NCBI GenBank assembly: GCA_002338715.1 | Contig: DDIR01000010.1 | Location: 1-21,509, forward strand | DNA length: 21,509 nucleotides | From: Phycisphaerales bacterium UBA1845 | GTDB taxonomy: Bacteria; Planctomycetota; Phycisphaerae; UBA1845 | Reading direction: 5' to 3' | Part shown: piece after piece, positions 16,007 through 21,509 of the stretch | Numbering within the stretch: position 1 is the first letter of the stretch | How the letters are laid out: each line of letters opens with the position of its first letter | Program-made: the position numbers and the translations under genes | Notes under the pieces: generated by a model | Database searches by the model: none | What the model saw: the letters and a program-made list of their open reading frames with translations, nothing else | What the model was told of the DNA's origin: nothing

Positions 16007-17209
16007 ATGCCTCTAAAAGACCGACTCATCATCTGCATCGCCAGTTCGTGGGACATTGATCCCACGAGCAAGCATCAGGTGATGCGCATCCTCTCACAAA
16101 CCAACGATGTCCTGTGGGTGAATTATCACGGTTCGCGCAGGCCTTCATTGAATCGCAAGGACGCCCGTTCGGCGCTGGGAGCGCTGAAGCGGGTGGCCAG
16201 TGGTCTGCGGCCCATCCATGAACGCATGTCGCAACTGACGCCGCTGGTGATTCCCGGGGCGCGCGATCTCCGCGTGCGCAAGTTGAATGAACACCTGGTG
16301 GTGTCGCAGATCAAGCGGGCTGTCCGGACGATGCGAAAACCGAATCAGCCCGTGCAGCTTTGGACGTTTGCGCCAGACGTGGATTTTCTGGCGGGTCGCT
16401 TCGACGAGGAGCGTCTGGTCTATTACTGCGTCGATGATTTCGCGGCATTTGAAGGCTTCGATGCCGAAGCGATCAACGCAGCCGAAGCACGGCTGGCTGG
16501 CAAAGCGGACGTGGTGTTGGCCACCTCCAAACCGCTGCTGGAAAAATGCCAGCGACTGCACTCCAACGTGCACCTCGTTCGTCACGGTGTGGATCATGAT
16601 CACTTTGCATCGGCGCTGGATCGTCGCGAACGACCCGACGCATTGCAGAGCATTCCGCGGCCCATCGCCGGTTTCGTCGGACTGATCGATCATTGGTTTG
16701 ACGTGCAGCTCGTCAGCGAAGTGGCCAAGCGGATGCCCGATGTGTCGTTCGTCTTGATCGGTGATGTTCGCGTCGATGTGGGCCCGCTGGCTGACCTTCC
16801 CAATGTGCACTTGCTGGGGCGCAAGCCCTACGCCGAACTGCCAGGATACCTCGCGTCGTTTGATGTGGGTTTGATTCCTTTCGTGCGCAACCAACTCACC
16901 GAAAGCGTCAACCCGATCAAGCTGCGCGAGTATCTGGCCGCCGGCTTGGGGGTGGTTTCGACCGACCTGCCCGAAGTCAGGCGGTACGACAAATTCGTTT
17001 TGCTGACCGATGAATCCGCTGCGTTTGCAGATGCTTGCCGCTCGGCGATCGCATCGAACAACGACGACGCCCGCCGGAAGCGAAGCAATGCGATGGTCGG
17101 CGAATCGTGGCAGTCGGTGACGAATCGCCTCTGCGACATCGTGATGACGCTGCCGGCTGCATCGCACGAGAAATCAGCCACCCCGCATATTTGTCTCGCT
17201 TCCCAATAG
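16007..17209 (+). CDS. GT4-type glycosyltransferase
   Basis: The 400-residue protein has the two-Rossmann GT-B layout of family 4 transferases and no membrane segment. The N-terminal half carries YYCVDDFAAFEGF (139-151) and ADVVLATSKPLLEKC (167-181), and the linker has VRHGVDHDHF (191-200). The C-terminal domain has the donor-site pattern PFVRNQLTESVNPIKLREYL (291-310) followed by AAGLGVVSTDLPEV, with Glu299 and Glu308 as likely nucleotide-sugar contacts. This subgroup, similar to TuaH-like enzymes, transfers sugars to lipid-linked glycans. It lies 35 bp after the BY-kinase gene, so a role in exopolysaccharide repeat-unit assembly is likely; donor and acceptor cannot be told. No strong ribosome-binding site precedes the ATG. 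Confidence 0.88.
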   Translation: MPLKDRLIICIASSWDIDPTSKHQVMRILSQTNDVLWVNYHGSRRPSLNRKDARSALGALKRVASGLRPIHERMSQLTPLVIPGARDLRVRKLNEHLVVSQIKRAVRTMRKPNQPVQLWTFAPDVDFLAGRFDEERLVYYCVDDFAAFEGFDAEAINAAEARLAGKADVVLATSKPLLEKCQRLHSNVHLVRHGVDHDHFASALDRRERPDALQSIPRPIAGFVGLIDHWFDVQLVSEVAKRMPDVSFVLIGDVRVDVGPLADLPNVHLLGRKPYAELPGYLASFDVGLIPFVRNQLTESVNPIKLREYLAAGLGVVSTDLPEVRRYDKFVLLTDESAAFADACRSAIASNNDDARRKRSNAMVGESWQSVTNRLCDIVMTLPAASHEKSATPHICLASQ

Positions 17210-17268
17210 CAGCTAACCTCGGCTGAATCGACGCCCACGGTGGCGTGATCGATGGTTCGAGGCGGGCT

Positions 17269-18054
17269 ATGTGGAACATTCTCAACGGTACGATCATCAA
17301 TGCCCTCGCCGTGGCGGGCGGTTGCGCAGTGGGTCTTCTCGCGGGGCATCGTCTGCCCGAGCGCATTCAGCGGATCATTCTGGATGTGCTTGGTTTGATC
17401 ACCATCACGCTGGGCATCGATGCGGGCGTGTTGGGGATGAGCACGATGGTGCAGACCAACATGCCTGCGGGAGATGCGGGCAAGACTTACGGCGCGATGC
17501 TCGGTTTGGTGATGGTCGCGTCGCTGATCATCGGATCGATCGCCGGCACGTTGATGCGTTGGCACGAGGGCATCGAGCGTTTGGGCGAAAAGATTCACGA
17601 ACGGTTCGCCACCGGTGATGGCAAGACATTCGCGGAAGGGTTTTTGACGGCGAGCGTGATCTTCTGTGTCGGTCCGCTGACGATGCTGGGGTGTCTTAAG
17701 AACGGAGCGGCTGGCGATCCGAGCTACCTGTACATCAAATCGCTGCTCGATGGATTCTGTTCGATCGCGCTGACGGCTTCCCTTGGTGTGGGTGTGGCGT
17801 TCAGCATTTTGACGGTGGTGGTGTTTCAGGGCGGGTTGGCGGTGACGGCGTATTACTGCGCCGATCAACTTCCGCAGTTGTCGGTGGACATGATGAACGT
17901 CGTGGGCGGTGTGCTGCTGTTGGCGACGGCGCTGATGATTCTGGACATCAAGCGGATACCGGTGGCCAACATGCTGCCGGCGATTTTCGTCGCGCCAGCC
18001 CTCATCTGGATTGTCGAGCAGATCAAACCTGGACTGCTGATTACGAACCCGTAG
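17269..18054 (+). CDS. DUF554 integral membrane protein
   Basis: The 261-residue protein is highly hydrophobic, with about seven predicted membrane segments (near 9-27, 36-55, 74-96, 122-142, 158-186, 207-225 and 235-250). The DUF554 (YdfK/YqgA) signature is clear: MWNILNGTIINALAVAGG at the start and FCVGPLTMLGCLKNGAAGDP (132-151), then KSLLDGFCSIALTASLGVGV (157-176). The family looks transporter-like, but its substrate is not established. The ATG at 17269 starts the conserved N-terminus and has a GAGGCGGG stretch just upstream; an in-frame GTG 24 nt earlier is less likely. It is 59 bp downstream of the glycosyltransferase and 56 bp upstream of bpt, so it may be co-transcribed, although no functional link is evident. 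Confidence 0.9.
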   Translation: MWNILNGTIINALAVAGGCAVGLLAGHRLPERIQRIILDVLGLITITLGIDAGVLGMSTMVQTNMPAGDAGKTYGAMLGLVMVASLIIGSIAGTLMRWHEGIERLGEKIHERFATGDGKTFAEGFLTASVIFCVGPLTMLGCLKNGAAGDPSYLYIKSLLDGFCSIALTASLGVGVAFSILTVVVFQGGLAVTAYYCADQLPQLSVDMMNVVGGVLLLATALMILDIKRIPVANMLPAIFVAPALIWIVEQIKPGLLITNP

Positions 18055-18099
18055 GGGGGCTTAGAAAGGGGTATCTACTTCCGGTCGGGCGGGGTTGAT

Positions 18100-18114
18100 A
18101 TGATGCAGCAATGA
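18100..18114 (+). promoter_or_regulatory. Possible leader mini-ORF overlapping the bpt start
   Basis: ATG ATG CAG CAA TGA encodes MMQQ, and its stop overlaps the bpt ATG (18111) as ATGA. The only good Shine-Dalgarno-like sequence (GGCGGGG, 18088-18094) is 5-8 nt from the mini-ORF ATGs but 16 nt from the bpt ATG. An in-frame TGA at 18096-18098 excludes any earlier bpt start. Translation of bpt could therefore depend on termination-reinitiation. Confidence 0.4.
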
Positions 18115-18869
18115 AGCCGTTCGAGCCCAATGAATCCGACTTGATTGTCGATGGTTTTCTGGCTGAGTCATCGCTCCCCGTCAGCGGGTGCGAGCAGTGC
18201 CCGTACCTGCCCGAGCAGCAGGCCAGCAGCGAAGGTTTCTTTGTCGATACCGAGATGGAAGCCGACATCTACCGCGCGTTTATGGACCGCGGGTTTCGGC
18301 GCAGCGGTCGGGTGTTCTATCGGCCGGCGTGTGCCAAGTGTGAAAGCTGCATTCCGATGCGTATTCCGGCCATGCGCTTTGAACCGACGAAGTCGATGCG
18401 GCGCGTGTGGCGAAAGAACGCCGACGTGACCGTGGTTGAAGGCGACTACAAACCGTCCAAGGCGAAGTTTGAACTTTTCGTTCGCTATCTCGACGGTCAG
18501 CACGACGACACGATGTCGCGCGAACGAGAGTCGTTCAAGGACTTTCTATATGGTTCACCGGTTCCGGCGAAGGAATTCTGCTACAAGCTGGGCGAGCGGC
18601 TGATTGGTGTGAGCATCGCCGACGATCTGCCGAACGCGCTCAGTTCGGTGTACATGTACTTCGATCCGGAGGAAGCCGCACGGTCGCTTGGCACGTTTTC
18701 GGTGATGGCTGAGATCGAACATTGCCGGCGTGAAGGGATCGCTTATTATTATCTCGGGTACTACGTGCCCGGCTCGAAGACCATGTCGTACAAGGCGCGT
18801 TTTGCTCCCGCCGAAATCCTCAACCGCGACGGTGATTGGGTTGCGTTCGACCGAAACGATTACGAATGA
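18111..18869 (+). CDS. bpt: Aspartate/glutamate leucyltransferase (Bpt, ATE family)
   Basis: The 252-residue protein matches Bpt, which transfers leucine from Leu-tRNA to proteins with N-terminal Asp or Glu and so feeds them to the ClpS/ClpAP N-degron pathway in the cytoplasm. Seen here: the GCEQCPYLP N-terminal motif (Cys27, Cys30); RRSGRVFYRPACAKCESC (63-80) with Cys74, Cys77 and Cys80; SLGTFSVMAEIE (192-203); and the C-terminal GYYVPGSKTMSYKARFAP (216-233) acyl-transferase core. Length is normal. It overlaps the downstream GT9 gene by ATGA, so the two are likely translated together. No clpS or aat is in the window. The start is fixed by an upstream in-frame stop, and its ribosome-binding site is poorly placed. 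Confidence 0.93.
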   Translation: MKPFEPNESDLIVDGFLAESSLPVSGCEQCPYLPEQQASSEGFFVDTEMEADIYRAFMDRGFRRSGRVFYRPACAKCESCIPMRIPAMRFEPTKSMRRVWRKNADVTVVEGDYKPSKAKFELFVRYLDGQHDDTMSRERESFKDFLYGSPVPAKEFCYKLGERLIGVSIADDLPNALSSVYMYFDPEEAARSLGTFSVMAEIEHCRREGIAYYYLGYYVPGSKTMSYKARFAPAEILNRDGDWVAFDRNDYE

Positions 18870-19996
18870 GCCTCACCGCCAACAGACCCGCTCAGGACGT
18901 GCCGCACGTGAATGATTTCTCCCAAGTCGACGCCCGGCGCATCCTGCTGATCAAACCGAGTTCGCTGGGCGACATCGTGCACGCGCTCCCCGTGTTGCAT
19001 GGCTTGCGCGTGCGCTTTCCCGAAGCGCACATCGCGTGGATGGTTGCAAGTCCGTTTGTCCCGCTCGTTGCCAACCACCCCGACGTCGATGAGATCATCG
19101 AATTCGATCGCAAAAAACTCGCCCGCTGGTTTTGTCAGCCGGCTGCGTTTCGTGCGTTTCGCGGATTCACCCGCCAGTTGAAAGCGGCTCGGTTCGATTT
19201 GGTGATCGACCTTCAGGGGCTTTTTCGCAGCGGATACTTCACATGGGTCACAGGGGCGAAGCGGCGCGTCGGTTTTGCGGATGCCCGCGAACTGGCGCCG
19301 ATTTTCTACAACAAGCGATTGCCCAAGAGGCCAGCCGACGAGCACGCGGTCGAGCACAACTACCGGGTGGCTGAGGCGCTGGGGTTCACCCAGGTGAAGC
19401 CGACGATCGACCTGGCGATCACCGATGACGAGCGCTCGCGGGCGCAATCGATTCTCGATGGCATTGGTCTGCCAAAGGAGGCTGCGTTTGCGGCGATCCT
19501 GCCGTCGGCGCGGTGGGAGACGAAGCAGTGGCTGCCCGAGCGCTTTTCGGAATTGATCGACCGCATTTCGGTCGAGCACGGGATGCAAAGCGTCATCATG
19601 GGGGCACCCGACGAGCGTGAATTGTGCGCTAAGATTGCGAACCGATGCACGGCTTCGCCAGTAGATATATCCGGGAAAACGAATTTGCGGGAACTGGCTG
19701 CCATCATCGAGAAGGCGGCGGTCGTGGTTTGTCACGACTCCGGTCCGATGCACTTAGCCGCTGCCCTTGATCGACCGATGGTGAGCATCATTGGACCGAC
19801 GAATCCGCTGCGGACCGGTCCATATGGCCACCAGGACAGCGTGGTACGGCGTGATCTCGACTGTTCGCCGTGCTACCTGAAGCGACATTCTCAGTGTAGA
19901 AACGACCATTCCTGCATGAAGGGGCTGGAGGTCGAGACGGTCTATACGCGGGTCGGGGTGATGCTCGATCAAAAGCGGGCATCCGTCGATAAGTAA
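18866..19996 (+). CDS. Glycosyltransferase family 9 (heptosyltransferase-like)
   Basis: The 376-residue protein shows GT9 features: RILLIKPSSLGDIVHALPVL (25-44) as the N-terminal acceptor-side motif, FDLVIDLQGLFRSG (110-123), PSARWETKQWLPERFSEL (213-230) in the nucleotide-sugar domain, and CHDSGPMHLAAALDRP (289-304) followed by IIGPTNPLRTGP, the ADP-heptose-binding region of WaaC/WaaF. The end carries four cysteines (Cys333, Cys336, Cys344, Cys350) in the CSPC...C...C layout typical of WaaF-like members. It should add heptose or a related sugar to lipopolysaccharide core or another envelope glycan at the inner face of the membrane. The ATG at 18866 overlaps the bpt stop and has no own Shine-Dalgarno site, so translation is probably coupled. 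Its sugar specificity is not certain. Confidence 0.9.
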   Translation: MSLTANRPAQDVPHVNDFSQVDARRILLIKPSSLGDIVHALPVLHGLRVRFPEAHIAWMVASPFVPLVANHPDVDEIIEFDRKKLARWFCQPAAFRAFRGFTRQLKAARFDLVIDLQGLFRSGYFTWVTGAKRRVGFADARELAPIFYNKRLPKRPADEHAVEHNYRVAEALGFTQVKPTIDLAITDDERSRAQSILDGIGLPKEAAFAAILPSARWETKQWLPERFSELIDRISVEHGMQSVIMGAPDERELCAKIANRCTASPVDISGKTNLRELAAIIEKAAVVVCHDSGPMHLAAALDRPMVSIIGPTNPLRTGPYGHQDSVVRRDLDCSPCYLKRHSQCRNDHSCMKGLEVETVYTRVGVMLDQKRASVDK

Positions 19997-20068
19997 GATT
20001 GATGCGGGATGTCAGGCGCGAAACGCCCGGCGATATCAGCATCTTGAGGCATTTCGGGCCCTTTGAGG

Positions 20069-20097
20069 CTGACGAGTGGCGTTTCGAATGCTAGAAT
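20069..20097 (+). promoter_or_regulatory. Candidate sigma-70 promoter upstream of the DUF2062 gene
   Basis: CTGACG (20069-20074, 4/6 to TTGACA) and TAGAAT (20092-20097, 5/6 to TATAAT) are separated by exactly 17 bp. The 5' leader would be about 210 nt to the GTG at 20317. Promoter consensus in this lineage is not known to me, so confidence is limited. Confidence 0.35.
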
Positions 20098-20271
20098 AGA
20101 AAAAGTCGTCCCGAATCCGGGTGCAATGATCTGCCGTTTCCAGCTTCAAATGGTGGTTGGCGAGGGGTTTTTGCTCTCATTGGGTGCGTTAAGCCGCAAT
20201 TGCGGCGTGCGGCGCATGCATGGATCGCATTGGGGCAGATGGGTTGGGAATGAGACGGGACACCCGCCGAA

Positions 20272-20295
20272 TTCAGTAGAATCTTCAGTAGAATC
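20272..20295 (+). repeat. 12-bp perfect tandem repeat
   Basis: TTCAGTAGAATC occurs twice with no gap (20272-20283 and 20284-20295), ending 5 nt before the AGGGAG ribosome-binding site of the DUF2062 gene. Each copy contains TAGAAT. Confidence 0.9.
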
Positions 20296-20316
20296 AGCGC
20301 AGGGAGAATCTCAAAC

Positions 20317-20934
20317 GTGAGCGGCATGTGGCGATCAGCACGATCCTTCGTGGTCAAGCGCGTACTTCACGCGAATGACACACCCCACCGGATCGCGCTG
20401 GGCGTCGGGCTAGCCACCTTTGTGGGGTTCACGCCGACCATGGGCCTGCAAACGGCGATCTCGCTGGGGTTGGCTGCCCTGTTTCGAGCCAACAAAGCCG
20501 TCTGCATCCCGATCGTCTGGATCACCAATCCGCTGACCTTCGTGCCGATCTACGGGGCTTGCTGGTGGTTGGGGGCGATGATTCTGCCCGGTTCCAATTC
20601 GATCGCAGGGCAGGAAGCCGTCCTAGAGAAACTGCATGCCTTCGAAAATGGCGGCGGATTCTTCGCGAATTTCTTCAACGCGGAATTCTGGTCAGGCGTT
20701 CTCCGACTGATGCTTGAGCTTGGCGGCGAGTTGTGGCTGGGGTGCATCATCGTCGGTGTGTTTGGCGGTTTGGTCATGTATTTTTTGACGAGGTGGGGGG
20801 TCACCACGTATCGTGTCAAACACGAAGAGCATTTGAAACGCAAACAGGAGCGACGCGAAGAACGACGCGCCGCTCGAAAAGCGAACCCCAGACGCAAGAT
20901 GATCGCTCCTGCCGGTGAACCCACGTCTCTCTAG
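20317..20934 (+). CDS. DUF2062 membrane protein
   Basis: The 205-residue protein has the DUF2062 signature: NDTPHRIALGVGLATFVGF (20-38) followed by TPTMGLQT, then ANKAVCIPIVWITNPLTFVP (58-77) with the conserved W-x-T-N-P-x-T core. Membrane segments are near 42-56, 61-90 and 136-158. The C-terminal 40 residues are very basic (KRKQERREERRAARK), so that end is probably cytoplasmic. The family's biochemical role is not established; members often sit near envelope or glycan genes. Translation begins at GTG with AGGGAG about 10 nt upstream; an ATG three codons later is an alternative. The downstream partial gene overlaps its end by 20 bp. Confidence 0.9.
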   Translation: MSGMWRSARSFVVKRVLHANDTPHRIALGVGLATFVGFTPTMGLQTAISLGLAALFRANKAVCIPIVWITNPLTFVPIYGACWWLGAMILPGSNSIAGQEAVLEKLHAFENGGGFFANFFNAEFWSGVLRLMLELGGELWLGCIIVGVFGGLVMYFLTRWGVTTYRVKHEEHLKRKQERREERRAARKANPRRKMIAPAGEPTSL

Positions 20935-21509
20935 TTTGGCTTTCCTTACGCGACCGGTTTATCCGGTTGTTTCCAATTCACAATTTGCTGTTGCATTGAT
21001 CGTTTCGCTTTTTGCGATTGCCCATGTGCGCGCCGATGATGCTGTCTCCGCCGCGCGTATTGCCGCGATTTCGTCGCAGGCGCCGGTGGCGGCTATCGAT
21101 GTCGGTGCGGATGCAGGTGTTCGCGAAAACGATCGAGCCGTGATTCTGCGGGACGGCGATGTGGTGGCGACAGGTCTGGTCAACCATTTGCAAGCCGACC
21201 GATGCGGATTGGAATTTGCTTCAGTTGATGATCGCACGCCGGTTGTTGGCGACAATGTCATCGTGGTGCGCAGCAGTTACTCTCCGAAACCTTCCGAATC
21301 GTGCGAGTTGATTCTGTTCAAGACCGCCACCGTGGATCGGGTGTTGCCCGCAGGCGATCGACTTTGGATTGCGGGCGGTGAGCGGGACGGTTGGCGCATG
21401 GGCGATTCGGTGCTCGTGCGGCGCGGGGCGGCTGTCCTGGGTTGGGGGATGGTGGCCAACTGTTATGACCGAAGCGCCCTGGTCACGCTGGATCGGACGC
21501 GTGAGGACT
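20915..21509 (+). CDS. Partial secreted protein of unknown function (runs off the window)
   Basis: An open frame runs without a stop from 20903 to the last base, giving 198 codons from the GTG at 20915. The N-terminus looks like a signal peptide: Arg13 in the n-region, a hydrophobic core FAVALIVSLFAIA (24-36), and probable cleavage after VRA (residue 40). The mature part is rich in Val, Gly and Asp and is predicted to be beta-rich, with recurring turns such as GVRENDRAVILRDGDVV and GWRMGDSVLVRRGAAVLGWG. These vaguely resemble repeated beta-barrel modules of secreted adaptor proteins, but I recognise no family. It overlaps the DUF2062 gene by 20 bp, which suggests co-transcription. TTG at 20936 is another possible start, and the ribosome-binding site is weak. 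The true length is unknown. Confidence 0.65.
   Translation, partial: MNPRLSSLAFLTRPVYPVVSNSQFAVALIVSLFAIAHVRADDAVSAARIAAISSQAPVAAIDVGADAGVRENDRAVILRDGDVVATGLVNHLQADRCGLEFASVDDRTPVVGDNVIVVRSSYSPKPSESCELILFKTATVDRVLPAGDRLWIAGGERDGWRMGDSVLVRRGAAVLGWGMVANCYDRSALVTLDRTRED

Larger units (their letters stand above)
19997..20316. other. Intergenic region before the DUF2062 gene
   Basis: This 320-bp gap separates the bpt/GT9 unit from the DUF2062 gene. It includes a plausible promoter at 20069-20097, a GC-rich hairpin sequence (GGCG-CGAAA-CGCC) near 20023-20035 without a T-run, and a perfect 12-bp tandem duplication at 20272-20295. An 85-codon frame across it has no recognisable features and is probably not a gene. 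Confidence 0.5.

Noticed and set aside
16145..17167. 340-codon open frame on the minus strand across the GT4 glycosyltransferase gene
   Set aside because: It lies fully antisense to a gene with clear GT4 motifs. The sequence is His/Arg/Gln-rich without any domain, as expected of a GC-rich shadow frame.
16828..17868. 346-codon minus-strand frame spanning the GT4 and DUF554 genes
   Set aside because: It crosses two well-supported plus-strand genes and its product is low-complexity His/Arg/Thr-rich with no motif.
18860..19753. 297-codon minus-strand frame opposite the GT9 gene
   Set aside because: It is antisense to conserved GT9 motifs, and its composition looks like a mirror of the coding strand rather than a protein.
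20063..20320. 85-codon frame in the gap before the DUF2062 gene
   Set aside because: It has a non-ATG start with no ribosome-binding site and mixed composition, overlaps the tandem repeat and shows no recognisable motif.

Overview
The window reads as chromosomal DNA of a moderately GC-rich Gram-negative-type bacterium, most likely a planctomycete and possibly of the Phycisphaerae. The placement is an inference from protein style: an ECF sigma factor with a conserved-looking C-terminal His/Cys extension, a five-domain S1 protein with a Lys-rich, Gly/Trp-ended tail, an M48 protease with a Trp-Arg-His-Ser-Ser motif, a divergent FolD, and the Bpt N-degron enzyme. Outer-membrane lipoproteins, a Wza-like exporter and a GT9 heptosyltransferase-like enzyme point to a diderm envelope. 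There is no rRNA, tRNA, CRISPR array, IS element or prophage. Eighteen genes are supported, one of them cut by the right edge. Non-ATG starts are common: GTG for the histidine kinase, sigma factor, export lipoprotein, DUF2062 protein and the terminal partial gene, and TTG for the lipoprotein protease.

Left part, minus strand (129-10931). It holds ribosomal protein S1 (rpsA), a PPC-metzincin lipoprotein protease, an OmpR-type response regulator/histidine kinase pair overlapping by 4 bp, a YgfZ-like folate-binding protein, an ECF sigma factor, a FolD with altered catalytic positions, and a multi-pass M48 metallopeptidase. A 67-bp palindromic element with perfect 22-bp arms lies between ygfZ and the sigma factor gene.

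Middle (11148-14196). A secreted, very acidic, helical protein on the plus strand ends at a clear intrinsic terminator. Facing it is an ExeA/XrtA-type AAA ATPase on the minus strand. A 422-bp divergent intergenic region follows.

Right part, plus strand (14197-21509). An exopolysaccharide module comes first: a Wza-like export lipoprotein, a stand-alone BY-kinase with a tyrosine-rich tail, and a GT4 glycosyltransferase. It runs with short gaps into a DUF554 membrane protein, bpt, and a GT9 glycosyltransferase that overlaps bpt by ATGA. After a 320-bp spacer with a plausible promoter come a DUF2062 membrane protein and an overlapping, edge-truncated secreted protein. The divergent AAA ATPase probably serves the same polysaccharide pathway.

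Most of the window is housekeeping or envelope biology. The points most worth a second look are the FolD active site, the palindromic element, the four-nucleotide-overlap mini-ORF at the bpt start, the repeat structure of the acidic secreted protein, and the ATPase/EPS arrangement. I found no convincing new defence or mobile system.
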